From JAWKWA01 sp041397765 (GTDB taxonomy: Bacteria > Pseudomonadota > Alphaproteobacteria > Rhizobiales > Hyphomicrobiaceae), in assembly GCA_041397765.1 (NCBI GenBank), contig JAWKWA010000006.1, positions 1-64,000 on the forward strand: DNA of 64,000 bases. Direction: 5' to 3'. The notes beneath the pieces were generated by a model. It was not told where the DNA came from. It made no database searches and saw nothing but the letters and a program-made list of their open reading frames with translations. The position numbers and the translations under genes were made by a program. Below, one piece after another: positions 35,804 to 44,672 of the stretch. Numbering within the stretch: the first letter of the stretch is position 1; each line of letters opens with the position of its first letter.

Positions 35804-36457
35804 TCAAAGGGGCGGGGAGAAGATCTCGCCGGCCGGCGGGGCGCCGGCGCGGATCAGCACGCGCTCCGAGGCGACGACGGTGCGGCCGGAGGCGACGAGG
35901 GCGAGGGCATGGGGGTAGAGGCGGTGCTCGGCGGCGAGCACGCGGGCGGCGAGCGTGTCGGGCGTGTCGCCGTCGGCGACCGGGACGGCGGCCTGGGCGA
36001 TGATGGGGCCGGCATCCATCTCGACGCGGACGAAATGCACGGTACAGCCGGTGATGCGGACGCCCTGGTCGATGACGCGGGCATGGGTGTCGAGGCCGGC
36101 GAAGGCGGGCAGCAGCGAGGGATGGATGTTCAGGTGGCGGTCGCGCCAGCGATTGACGAACTCGGCGGTCAGCAGGCGCATGAAGCCGGCATTGCACACG
36201 AGATCGATCTTCTTCTCCAGGAGCGCGGCATGGACGCGCATCTCGAAGGCCATGCGCGAGGGATAGGTGCGATGATTGACGACGAGGGTCGGAACGCCTG
36301 CGGCCTTCGCCTTGTCGAGGCCCTGGACGCCCGGCAGGTTGGAGACGACGAGGGCGATCTCGGCGGGATAGGCGGGATCGCGGGCGGCCGCGATCAGCGC
36401 CTCCATGTTCGAGCCGCGGCCCGAGATCAGAATGGCGACGCGCTTCCTGGCACTCAT
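35804..36457 (-). CDS. purN: phosphoribosylglycinamide formyltransferase
   Basis: The folate-dependent GAR transformylase of purine synthesis, 217 residues. The start VAILISGRGSNMEALI is the phosphate-binding loop. The catalytic Asn and His are in HLNIHPSLLPAF, and the catalytic Asp lies in VRVEMDAGPII. Its ATG overlaps the stop of purM by ATGA, so the two purine genes are translationally coupled. Length is typical. Confidence 0.95.
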   Translation of the reverse strand: MSARKRVAILISGRGSNMEALIAAARDPAYPAEIALVVSNLPGVQGLDKAKAAGVPTLVVNHRTYPSRMAFEMRVHAALLEKKIDLVCNAGFMRLLTAEFVNRWRDRHLNIHPSLLPAFAGLDTHARVIDQGVRITGCTVHFVRVEMDAGPIIAQAAVPVADGDTPDTLAARVLAAEHRLYPHALALVASGRTVVASERVLIRAGAPPAGEIFSPPL

Positions 36458-37620
36458 GAGGTCCCCCCGAGACGGCCCGTGAAGCGCACCGCCTCCGCCT
36501 CGCCCCGTCCCTTGGCCTCGGATTTCTGCCCACGTCCCGGCTCGACCTCGCCGAGGCGGAAGGGCCGCTCGCCGGCGTCGGTCAGGGCGGCGATCACCTC
36601 GCCGGCACGGCGGGCATCGGCAATGAGAACGAGACCGACGCCGCAATTGAAGGTGCGCAGCATCTCCCTCTCCGCGACACCACCTGCCGAGGCGAGCCAG
36701 TCAAAGACCGGCGGGATCGGAATGGCGCCGAGATCGACATGGGGGGCGAGGCCCGGCGGCATGACGCGGGGCAGGTTCTCGGCGAGCCCGCCGCCGGTGA
36801 TGTGCGAGAGCGCCTTGACGGCGCCGGAGGGGCCGCTGCCACCGCTTGCGCGAATGGCGGCGAGCGCGGCGCGGACATAGATGCGGGTCGGGGTGAGCAG
36901 CGCCCGGGCGAGCGGGGTATCGGGCTCGAAGGGGGCGGGCGCATCCCAGCCGATCCCCGCGCGCCTGACGATCAGCCGCACCAGCGAGTAGCCGTTCGAA
37001 TGGACACCCGAGGAGGGCAGGCCGATCAGCACGTCGCCGGCGAGGATGTCCTCGCGCGGCAGCACCTCGGCGCGCTCGACGGCACCGACCGCAAAGCCCG
37101 CAAGATCATAGGTCTTGCCCTGATACATGCCCGGCATCTCGGCGGTCTCGCCGCCGATCAGCGCCGCCCCGGCCTGCCGGCAGCCCTCGGCGATGCCGGC
37201 GACGACCCGTGTCGCAACGTCGACGTCGAGATGGCCGGTCGCCAGATAATCGAGGAAGAAGAGGGGCTCGGCTCCCTGCACGACGAGATCGTTGACGCAC
37301 ATGGCGACGAGGTCGATGCCGATGGTGTCGTGCAGGCCGGTCTCGATGGCGATCTCGAGCTTGGTGCCGACACCGTCATTGGCGGCGACGAGGATGGGGT
37401 CCCGGAAGCCGGCGGCCTTGAGGTCGAAGAGCCCGCCGAAGCCGCCGAGCGCGGCGTCGGCGCCGGCGCGGGCGGTGGCACGAGCGATCGGTTTCAGGGC
37501 ACGGACGAGGGCGTTGCCAGCATCGATGTCGACGCCGGCATCCCGATAGGTTAAGCCGTTGCCGCCCGGGGACGGGCCCGAGGGAGCATCGCCTGGGGTG
37601 CGTTCGGGATCGCGGGTCAT
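36454..37620 (-). CDS. purM: phosphoribosylformylglycinamidine cyclo-ligase
   Basis: AIR synthetase of purine synthesis, 388 residues. After a variable lead it shows TYRDAGVDIDAGNALV, the glycine-rich GGFGGLFDL, ANDGVGTKLEIA and DLVAMCVNDLVVQGAEPLFFLDY, the ATP-binding core of the family, then GGETAEMPGMY and GLPSSGVHSNGYSLVR. The C-terminal 35 residues are charged and poorly conserved. It heads the purM-purN operon and is divergent from the DUF2066 gene across 286 bp, the usual order in Hyphomicrobiales. Confidence 0.95.
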   Translation of the reverse strand: MTRDPERTPGDAPSGPSPGGNGLTYRDAGVDIDAGNALVRALKPIARATARAGADAALGGFGGLFDLKAAGFRDPILVAANDGVGTKLEIAIETGLHDTIGIDLVAMCVNDLVVQGAEPLFFLDYLATGHLDVDVATRVVAGIAEGCRQAGAALIGGETAEMPGMYQGKTYDLAGFAVGAVERAEVLPREDILAGDVLIGLPSSGVHSNGYSLVRLIVRRAGIGWDAPAPFEPDTPLARALLTPTRIYVRAALAAIRASGGSGPSGAVKALSHITGGGLAENLPRVMPPGLAPHVDLGAIPIPPVFDWLASAGGVAEREMLRTFNCGVGLVLIADARRAGEVIAALTDAGERPFRLGEVEPGRGQKSEAKGRGEAEAVRFTGRLGGTS

Positions 37621-37906
37621 CGGCTCGAGGAGCGGTTATCGAATCGCTTGCGGGCAGGCAGGATGCCGAGCCCGAGGGTCGCTTAACAGGCTTTGACGGC
37701 GGCTGCCAGCCCGGGAAGGAATGTCGACCTGAGGCGCGGTCGCCTGACGGCGGCATGGCCGGGCCCGATCGGCCCGCCAGAGACCCCCGGCCGATCCCAA
37801 TTCCGCCGCCCGGTCGTGCGAGGCATCGCTCGCCAGGCCGGCCGCAGGGCCGGATCGGGCTGGGCAGATGCGGGCCGGGTTTGGCCCCGGCGAGGGAGAG
37901 CAGCGC

Positions 37907-39102
37907 ATGGAACGGTGGCGGGAAGGCCGGCCGATGAAGCACGCGATCGCGAAGGCGCGGCAGGGCGCGGCGGGCCTTGCCGGCGTGCTCGGCATCCTGG
38001 CGATGCTGATCGCCGGTTTGGCTCAGATGCCCGCCGGCCATGCCGCCGAGGCCGTCTATACGGTCGGCAACTATCCGATCGATGCGACGGCCAGCAATGC
38101 GGTCGAGGCCAAGAAGCAGGCGATCGCGGAGGGCGAGACGGGGGCGTTCCGCTATCTGCTGAAGCGGCTCGTCGACGTCACCGCCTACAAGCGCCTGCCC
38201 GAGTTGCCAGCCGAGCAGGTCGACGGCCTGATCGACGGCTTCCGGGTGGTCAGCGAGCAGAATTCCTCGACGGAATATGTCGCGGTGATGGATTTCAGCT
38301 TCAAGCCGGACGCGGTCAGGGCGCTGATCCAGAGCTATGGCCTGCCATTTCTCGACCGGCAGGCCGACACGCTCGGCCTCGTGACGGCTTTCGTGGCAGG
38401 GCCGGATGCGGGCGGCGCACATGCAACCGGGGCCAAGGACTGGCGCAAGGCCTGGTCGGGCCTCGATCTCACCCACGCGCTGACGCCGGTCGCGCTTGCC
38501 ACGCCCGGCCCTCGGCGACGCCCGAGGTGTTCCAGCGGCTCGCCGACGGCGACACGACGGCGCTCGGCATCGTCGAGGCCGAGATCGACCAGCCGCGCAT
38601 GGTGATCGCGCTCGCCGAGCCGGTGGCGGGCGGCAAGAAGCTCAAGGTCTCGCTGATCGGGCGGGACTATGCCGGCCGGATCTGGCTGGAGCGGCTCTAT
38701 CCGATGTTCTACGGCGACCTCTCATACACGTGCGAGTCGGCGGCGATCGTCGCGCTCGGCATCCTCGAGGGACGCTGGAAGGCGAGCCAGAGCAACCGGG
38801 ACACGGCCGGGCTCGGCGGGCCGAGCATCGGCTCGGGCGGCTGGGCGGTGTCGGCGGAGGATGCGGGCGGCCTTCTGCGCATCCGCGCGGAGTTCCGCTC
38901 ACTCGGCGAATGGCAGCAGATGCGGGCGCGGATCGCGGCGGTGCCGGGCATCTCGTCGCTGCAGATCGGCACGCTGCAGGAGGGCAGCGCCGACGTCTTC
39001 CTGCATTTTCCCCAAGGCATGGCGCTCCTGCAGTCGGAGCTCGCCCAGCGCGGCCTCGCATTGTTCGATGGCGGCGGGGAGTGGGTGCTGAGGGCCAATT
39101 GA
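37907..39102 (+). pseudogene. DUF2066 exported protein (one-base deletion)
   Basis: An exported protein of the DUF2066 family, about 398 residues if corrected. The ATG at 37907 has a GAGGGAGAG site and is followed by a hydrophobic signal (LAGVLGILAMLIAGLAQM, cleavage near GHAAEA). The first part (VYTVGNYPIDATASNAVEAKKQA, FRYLLKRLVDVTAYKRLP) is in one frame; the rest (VFQRLADGDTTALGIVEAE, YAGRIWLERLYPMFYGDL and the end) is in another. The join is at about 38505-38510, where GGCCCTCGG should probably be GGCCCCTCGG, the same one-C loss seen at 8824. Function unknown; it sits in its normal place between purM and the CDP-alcohol transferase. Confidence 0.82.
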
Positions 39103-39148
39103 GGGACCTCTCTTTCATCCGCATGCCCGCGCCGACCAGTCTCGAGCA

Positions 39149-39265
39149 GATGTCGGAATCATGAGAACCACTAGCAAGCTTATGATTCTAGTGGAGCTTT
39201 TGAATTTGACACTTGAGAACGCACTTCGCAGCAACCGGGTTTCAAGTGTCAAATTCGCTCCACTA
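39149..39265 (+). repeat. hairpin repeat family, copy B (lacks the first hairpin)
   Basis: It starts ATGTCGGAATCAT and contains CCACTAG/CTAGTGG (39168-39174, 39188-39194) and the long stem AGTGGAGC plus GAATTTGACACTT (39190-39197, 39202-39214) paired with AAGTGTCAAATTC plus GCTCCACT (39244-39264), with a TTTT bulge. It begins 46 bases after the stop of the DUF2066 gene. The upstream arm of the third hairpin is missing here. Confidence 0.85.
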
Positions 39266-39374
39266 ACGGCAGTCGCCAGGCCCGGTGCCTCCTGCAGGGC
39301 TCGATGAGCCGCGCGACCGAGGCCTCAGCATTCGCCCGGCAAGGGGCTCGACGCGCCGCGGGGAAACCGTCACA

Positions 39375-40013
39375 GTGCGGCCAGACGGCACCACGGGCCG
39401 GGGCGCAGGGTCGGGCGATCCGCCGCCGCCGGCACGGACAGCCGGACCGCTCGGGAATTCGCTGGTGACCGCCCCAAATATCGTCAGCCTGCTGCGCATC
39501 CTGCTCGTGCCTCTCGCCATCTGGCTGATCATCGCAGACCGGACACAGGCGGCTTTCTTCGTGTTCGTGACGGCGGGCGTCAGCGATGCCGTCGACGGCT
39601 TCATGGCCAAGCGCTTCGGCCTGCAGAGCGAGCTTGGCGCCTATCTCGATCCGCTCGCCGACAAGCTGCTCCTGGTGTCGATCTATGTGGCGCTCGGCGT
39701 GCTCGGCGACCTGCCGTCCTGGCTGGTCATCCTCGTCGTCAGCCGCGACGTGCTGATCGTGGCGGCGCTGATGATCTCGTTCATGCTCGGCCATCCGCTG
39801 CGGATCAGGCCGCTCATGATCAGCAAGCTGAATACGGCAGTGCAGATCGGGCTTGCGGCGGCGACGCTCGCCGACAGCGGCTTCGTGCTGGGGCTCGGCA
39901 CGCTGGTGCAGGGGCTCGTCTATCTGACGGCGCTCCTGACGGGCCTTTCGGCGGCGGCCTATCTGCGGGCCTGGCTCACCCATATGGCAGGTGGCGGCGA
40001 GGGTGCGGCGTAG
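39375..40013 (+). CDS. CDP-alcohol phosphatidyltransferase family protein
   Basis: An integral membrane enzyme that would join a CDP-diacylglycerol head to an alcohol. The family motif DGxxAR-x8-GxxxDxxxD appears as DGFMAKRFGLQS then ELGAYLDPLAD, with Lys in place of the Arg. Four to five membrane spans follow. The start is uncertain: GTGs at 39285, 39375 and 39465 are all in frame, and similarity begins only at TAPNIVSLLRILLVPLAIW, so the protein may be as short as 182 residues. In related genomes this gene precedes the AI-2E family permease and hdaA, as here. Confidence 0.82.
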   Translation: MRPDGTTGRGAGSGDPPPPARTAGPLGNSLVTAPNIVSLLRILLVPLAIWLIIADRTQAAFFVFVTAGVSDAVDGFMAKRFGLQSELGAYLDPLADKLLLVSIYVALGVLGDLPSWLVILVVSRDVLIVAALMISFMLGHPLRIRPLMISKLNTAVQIGLAAATLADSGFVLGLGTLVQGLVYLTALLTGLSAAAYLRAWLTHMAGGGEGAA

Positions 40014-40070
40014 CAGACAGGGCGCGCGAATGCGCTTCTGTGGGCGAGGCGGATATCTGGCGAGGGCGGG

Positions 40071-41372
40071 ATGAACCGGATGGAGACCGAGCGGGAGTTG
40101 GCGATGCGCAGGGCCAGCCAGCGTCATGTGCTCTACTGGCTGGGGCTGCTGCTCGCCGTCGTCGCGGTGGTCGCGGTGCTCCAGGGCATCCTGCTGCCGT
40201 TCATCGCCAGCCTCGGCATCGCCTATCTGTTCGATCCGGTGGTCGACCGGCTGACGCGGGCCGGCATGTCACGCTTCCTGGCGGTCGTGGTGCTGAGCGC
40301 GGCTCTGGTGCTCGTCACCGTTCTGGTGCTGCTCTTCGTGCTGCCGCTCGTCTTCGACCAGCTCCAGAACCTGTGGGAGAGCCGGGGCGACTTCCAGACC
40401 AAGATGCAGGAGCTGCTCGGCGGTCTGCAGACCTTCCTCTCCGAGCGGCTCGGCGTGCCGGTGCCCGACATCGAGGCGGCGGTGGCGCGCGGCTTCGCCG
40501 ATCTTGGCGGAACGGTCGGCAAGACGCTGCCCGGCTCGACGCTCAACATCATCGGCACGCTGTGGTCGGGGAGCCTCGCGCTCGTCAATTTCCTGTCGCT
40601 CCTCTTCGTCACGCCGGTCATCAGCTTCTTCATGCTGCTCGACTGGGACCGCATGGTCGAGAAGGTGGACAGTTGGCTGCCGCGCGACCATGCCCCGACC
40701 ATCCGCCGGCTCGGCAGGGAGGTGAACGAGGTGCTCGCCGGCTTCGTGCGCGGCCAGCTCACCGTGTCGCTGCTGCTCGGCATCTTCTATGCGATCGGCC
40801 TGGAGATCATCGGGCTCAACAATGCGCTGCTGATCGGGCTGGTGTCCGGCCTCATCTGCATCGTGCCCTTCGTCGGCAGCCTCACCGGCACGCTGGTCGC
40901 CACTCTCGTCGCCTTCAGCCAGTTCTGGCCCGATCAGCCCTGGTCGATCGCGGCGGTGATCGTTACGTTCGTGATCGGCCAGGTGCTGGAGGGCAATTTC
41001 CTGTCGCCCAAGATCGTCGGCGAGCGCGTCAATCTGCATCCGGTCTGGCTGATCTTCGCGCTGTTCGTGATGGGCTATCTGTTCGGGCTGGTCGGCCTTC
41101 TGGTCGCCGTGCCGCTGGCGGCCGCCGTCGGGGTTGTTGCGCGCTTTGCTGTCGGCGAGTATCTGAAGAGCCCGCTCTATCTGGGCGAGGAGGAGGCCGG
41201 GGCGGCCGCCGGGGACGACCCAGCCGGCGGGGCAGGAGCGGCGCAGGCGGCCGTCGAGGCACCGAACGGCGAGGCACCGAGCGTGGAGCCGCCGGCCGTC
41301 GCGCCCGGGGTGGCGAGCCCGGCCGTTCCGGCGAAGGGCGGGCGCCGCGGGCCGGCAGGACGAACTGGCTGA
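40071..41372 (+). CDS. AI-2E family transporter (PerM-like)
   Basis: A 433-residue multispan membrane protein. It has an N-terminal span pair (LYWLGLLLAVVAVVAVL, LPFIASLGIAYLF), a long soluble segment, and the conserved C-terminal block NALLIGLVSGLICIVPFVG, then VIGQVLEGNFLSPKIVGERVNL and FGLVGLLVAVPLAAAVGV, typical of the PerM/TqsA family. The last 60 residues are Ala/Gly/Pro-rich and probably disordered. Family members are linked to autoinducer-2 or small-molecule export, and some are Na+/H+ antiporters. It sits just before hdaA in the conserved order. Confidence 0.87.
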   Translation: MNRMETERELAMRRASQRHVLYWLGLLLAVVAVVAVLQGILLPFIASLGIAYLFDPVVDRLTRAGMSRFLAVVVLSAALVLVTVLVLLFVLPLVFDQLQNLWESRGDFQTKMQELLGGLQTFLSERLGVPVPDIEAAVARGFADLGGTVGKTLPGSTLNIIGTLWSGSLALVNFLSLLFVTPVISFFMLLDWDRMVEKVDSWLPRDHAPTIRRLGREVNEVLAGFVRGQLTVSLLLGIFYAIGLEIIGLNNALLIGLVSGLICIVPFVGSLTGTLVATLVAFSQFWPDQPWSIAAVIVTFVIGQVLEGNFLSPKIVGERVNLHPVWLIFALFVMGYLFGLVGLLVAVPLAAAVGVVARFAVGEYLKSPLYLGEEEAGAAAGDDPAGGAGAAQAAVEAPNGEAPSVEPPAVAPGVASPAVPAKGGRRGPAGRTG

Positions 41373-41478
41373 GCCGGCGTCCGGGAGCGAGCAAGGCCGG
41401 TTCTTTCAAGGCACGCAGGGGCCCGGGCGGAAACAGGGGCGGGCTCGGGGCATCGGCAGGCCGGGGGCAGGGACTTCG

Positions 41479-42171
41479 ATGAGCACACCCGCCGAGCAAC
41501 TCATTCTCGATCTCTCGCTGCGGCCAGCGCTCGGGGCGGAGGATTTCATCGTCTCGGCGAGCAACGAGGCGGCCCTCGCGCTGATCGATTCCTGGCCGGA
41601 CTGGCCGAGCCCGGTCGCCGTGGTCGCGGGCCCGAAGGGCTCGGGCAAGACCCATCTGGCCCAGGTCTTCCGTCACCGCTCGGGCGCCGGTGTGGTGTCG
41701 GCGCATGCGCTCGACGACGACGAGGCGCGACGGCTCGGCGAGGGGCGCGCCGCCGTGGTCGAGGATGCCGACCGGGGTATCCTGTCGGAGAAGGCCTTCT
41801 TCCATCTCATCAATCTGGCGCGCGAGCAGGGCGGGCACATCCTCGTGACCGGCCAGACGCCGCCTGGACAATGGTCGATCGCGCTGCCCGATCTCAGGTC
41901 GCGTCTTCGGGCGGCGCCCGTCGTGCAGATCCTGCCGCCCGACGACGCGCTGCTGCGGGCGGTACTGGTCAAGCTTCTCAGCGACCGCCAGCTTCCCGCG
42001 ACGCCCCATGCGGTCACCCATCTCGCGCGGCATATGGAGCGCTCGATGGAGGCCGCGCTCGGTCTCGTCGAGGAGATCGACAGGATGCTCTGGCAACGGC
42101 CGCGCGAGGTTTCGCGGGATGTCGCACGCGAGGCGCTCCAGCGGATCGGGGGCGAGGGGGACGGCAGTTGA
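41479..42171 (+). CDS. hdaA: DnaA-related regulatory ATPase HdaA
   Basis: A 230-residue AAA+ protein made of a DnaA-type ATPase domain without the DNA-binding domain. It starts with the clamp-binding-like QLILDLSL motif, then VAVVAGPKGSGKTHLAQVF (Walker A), a degenerate Walker B (AAVVEDADRG), a sensor-like ILVTGQTPPGQW and the lid helices. Hda-type proteins stimulate ATP hydrolysis by DnaA together with the sliding clamp, preventing re-initiation. Position directly before ppk is standard in alphaproteobacteria. Confidence 0.85.
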   Translation: MSTPAEQLILDLSLRPALGAEDFIVSASNEAALALIDSWPDWPSPVAVVAGPKGSGKTHLAQVFRHRSGAGVVSAHALDDDEARRLGEGRAAVVEDADRGILSEKAFFHLINLAREQGGHILVTGQTPPGQWSIALPDLRSRLRAAPVVQILPPDDALLRAVLVKLLSDRQLPATPHAVTHLARHMERSMEAALGLVEEIDRMLWQRPREVSRDVAREALQRIGGEGDGS

Positions 42172-42373
42172 ACGGCTGTCACATCGGCATGCGATGCTGC
42201 GGCGGGCAGCTCGACGGCACTCCGGCCGGCGAGCGGCGTCTCCCCAAGCTTCAAAATGGCAGAGCGGGTGCGATCGTCGCGCCGATAGCCGGCCGTGGGC
42301 CCTTCTGGGGCCTCTCCGCCGGGAGGCGTGGATCAGTGCCGCCGCAACCGATCGAGAGAAGGCAGTCGAGGCG

Positions 42374-44605
42374 ATGAAGAAAGTCGGCGAGACCCGGCGC
42401 AAGGCCGGCGAGAGCGAGCTTTCGCCGGTCGAGAGCGAGGCCCCGGCGAAGATCGTCGATCTTGCGGCCGAGGACGGCCTGACGACGCGGCCGGAGCGCT
42501 TCTACAACCGGGAGCTGTCCTGGCTGCAGTTCAACCACCGCGTGCTCGAGGAGGTGGCCAATCCGCGCCATCCACTGCTCGAGCGCGTGCGCTTCCTGTC
42601 GATCTCCGCCTCCAATCTCGACGAATTCTACATGGTGCGCGTGTCGGGGATCTACGAGCAGGTCCATGCCGGCATCGAGAAGCGCAGCGACGACGGCCGC
42701 ACCCCGGTCGAGCAGGTCGCGCGCATCACCGAGGCGGTGGCGCGGCTGTCGGGCGACCAGCAGGCGCTTTGGACCGGCCTCAGGGCCGAGCTAGCGGCCC
42801 AGGGCATCTCGATCGTCAAGGCCGAGGACCTCGACAAGTCCGACTGGGGCTGGCTCGAGACCCGGTTCATGAGCCAGGTCTTCCCGCTCCTGACGCCGAT
42901 GGCGATCGATCCGGCCCACCCCTTCCCGTTCATCCCCTCGCTCGGCTTCACGGTCGCCTTCGACCTCGTCAGGCCCTCGGACGGCCGCCGGCTGAAGGCG
43001 CTGGTGCCGATCCCGGTGAAGAGCGACCGCTTTTTCCGCCTGCCGCTGCGCCAGGGCGAGGCGGCGGCGCGCTTCATCTCGATCGAGACGGTGCTGTCGA
43101 TCTTCGTCGAGCGGCTGTTCCCCGGCTTCAAGTCCAAGGGGCAGGGCGCCTTCCGCATCCTCCGCGACAGCGATTTCGAGATCAAGGAGGAGGCCGAGGA
43201 CCTGTTGCGCTCGGTCGAGGCGGTGGCGCTCGACCGGCGTCGGCGCGGCCTCGTCATTCGCCTCGAGGTCGACGCCTCGATGTCGGCCGAGCTCAGGGCC
43301 TTCGTCATGAGCGAGCTGGAGATCAAGGACGACGTCGTCTACCTGCAGGACGGCATGCTCGGCCTCGTCGACACCAAGGAGCTGATCGTCGCGGAGCGGC
43401 CGGATCTGCTGTTCACGCCCTTCGAGATCCGCTTTCCAGAGCGCATCCTCGAATTCGGCGGCGACTGCTTCGCCGCCATCAAGAAGAAGGACATCGTCGT
43501 CCACCACCCCTACGAATCGTTCGACGTGGTGGTGCAGTTCCTCAAGCAGGCGGTCGAGGACCCGAACGTCGTCGCGATCAAGTGGACGCTCTACCGCACG
43601 AGCAAGGACAGCCCGATCGTCAAGCTGCTCAAGGAGGCGATCGAGGAGGGCAAGGCGGTGACGGCCGTCGTCGAGCTCAAGGCGCGGTTCGACGAGCTCG
43701 CCAACATCTTCTGGGCGCGCGACCTGGAGGAGGCGGGCGTCCATGTCGTCTACGGCTTCCGCGAGCTGAAGACCCACGCCAAGCTCGGCCTCGTGGTCCG
43801 CCGGGAAGGCAGCGAGTTGCAGACCTACTGCCATATCGGCACCGGCAACTACCATCCGCTGACGGCGAAGATCTATACGGACCTCTCCTTCTTCACCGCC
43901 GACCGGACGATCGGCCAGGACGTGCAGCGGGTGTTCAACTTCGTCACCGGCTATGCCGAGCCGAAGGACCTGGAAAAGCTCGCCGCCTCGCCGCACGGCA
44001 TCCGGGCGCGGATCATCGCGCATATCCGCGAGGAGATCGGGCATGCCAAGGCCGGGCGGCCGGCAGCGGTGTGGATGAAGATGAACTCGCTGGTCGATAC
44101 CGGCATCATCGACGAGCTCTACGCGGCAAGCGCGGCGGGGGTCTCGGTCGATCTCGTGGTGCGCGGCATCTGCTGCCTGAGGCCGGGCATTCCGGGGCTG
44201 TCCGACACGATCCGGGTGAAGAGCCTGATCGGCCGTTTCCTCGAACATGCACGCATCTACTGCTTCGGTGGCGGACACGGCTTGCCTTCGCCGCGCGCCC
44301 ACGTCTACATCGCCTCGGCCGACATGATGCCGCGCAATCTCGACCGGCGCGTCGAGGTGATGACGCCGATCCTCAATCCGACGGTGCACGCCCAGGTGCT
44401 CGACCAGATCATGGTCGCCAATCTGAAGGACAACCAGCAGAGCTGGCGGATCATGTCGGACGGCTCATCGGAGCGGATCATGGCCAGGGCGGGAGAAGAG
44501 CCGTTCAACGCGCACGAATATTTCATGCAGAATCCGAGCCTGTCGGGCCGGGGCGAGGCGATCCGGGACAAGGTGCCGCCGCGCTTCGAGATCGGGCGGA
44601 GCTGA
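42374..44605 (+). CDS. ppk: polyphosphate kinase 1
   Basis: A 743-residue PPK1 that polymerises ATP gamma-phosphate into polyphosphate. The N-terminal domain shows YNRELSWLQFNHRVLEEV and LSISASNLDEFYMVRVSG. The catalytic half contains IKWTLYRTSKDSPIVKLL, the autophosphorylated His region in LKTHAKLGLVVRR and YCHIGTGNYHPLTAK, and RNLDRRVEVMTPI. The ATG at 42374 was chosen because the extended upstream frame lies inside hdaA-trailing sequence without similarity. It is followed by ppx after 67 bases, so the two probably form an operon for polyphosphate turnover. Confidence 0.95.
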   Translation: MKKVGETRRKAGESELSPVESEAPAKIVDLAAEDGLTTRPERFYNRELSWLQFNHRVLEEVANPRHPLLERVRFLSISASNLDEFYMVRVSGIYEQVHAGIEKRSDDGRTPVEQVARITEAVARLSGDQQALWTGLRAELAAQGISIVKAEDLDKSDWGWLETRFMSQVFPLLTPMAIDPAHPFPFIPSLGFTVAFDLVRPSDGRRLKALVPIPVKSDRFFRLPLRQGEAAARFISIETVLSIFVERLFPGFKSKGQGAFRILRDSDFEIKEEAEDLLRSVEAVALDRRRRGLVIRLEVDASMSAELRAFVMSELEIKDDVVYLQDGMLGLVDTKELIVAERPDLLFTPFEIRFPERILEFGGDCFAAIKKKDIVVHHPYESFDVVVQFLKQAVEDPNVVAIKWTLYRTSKDSPIVKLLKEAIEEGKAVTAVVELKARFDELANIFWARDLEEAGVHVVYGFRELKTHAKLGLVVRREGSELQTYCHIGTGNYHPLTAKIYTDLSFFTADRTIGQDVQRVFNFVTGYAEPKDLEKLAASPHGIRARIIAHIREEIGHAKAGRPAAVWMKMNSLVDTGIIDELYAASAAGVSVDLVVRGICCLRPGIPGLSDTIRVKSLIGRFLEHARIYCFGGGHGLPSPRAHVYIASADMMPRNLDRRVEVMTPILNPTVHAQVLDQIMVANLKDNQQSWRIMSDGSSERIMARAGEEPFNAHEYFMQNPSLSGRGEAIRDKVPPRFEIGRS

Positions 44606-44672
44606 GAGTGAGGCGGTCGAGAACGGTGCAGCCAGCGCGTGCGACCTTGAAGGCGAGGATCCCCCGGAGGTG

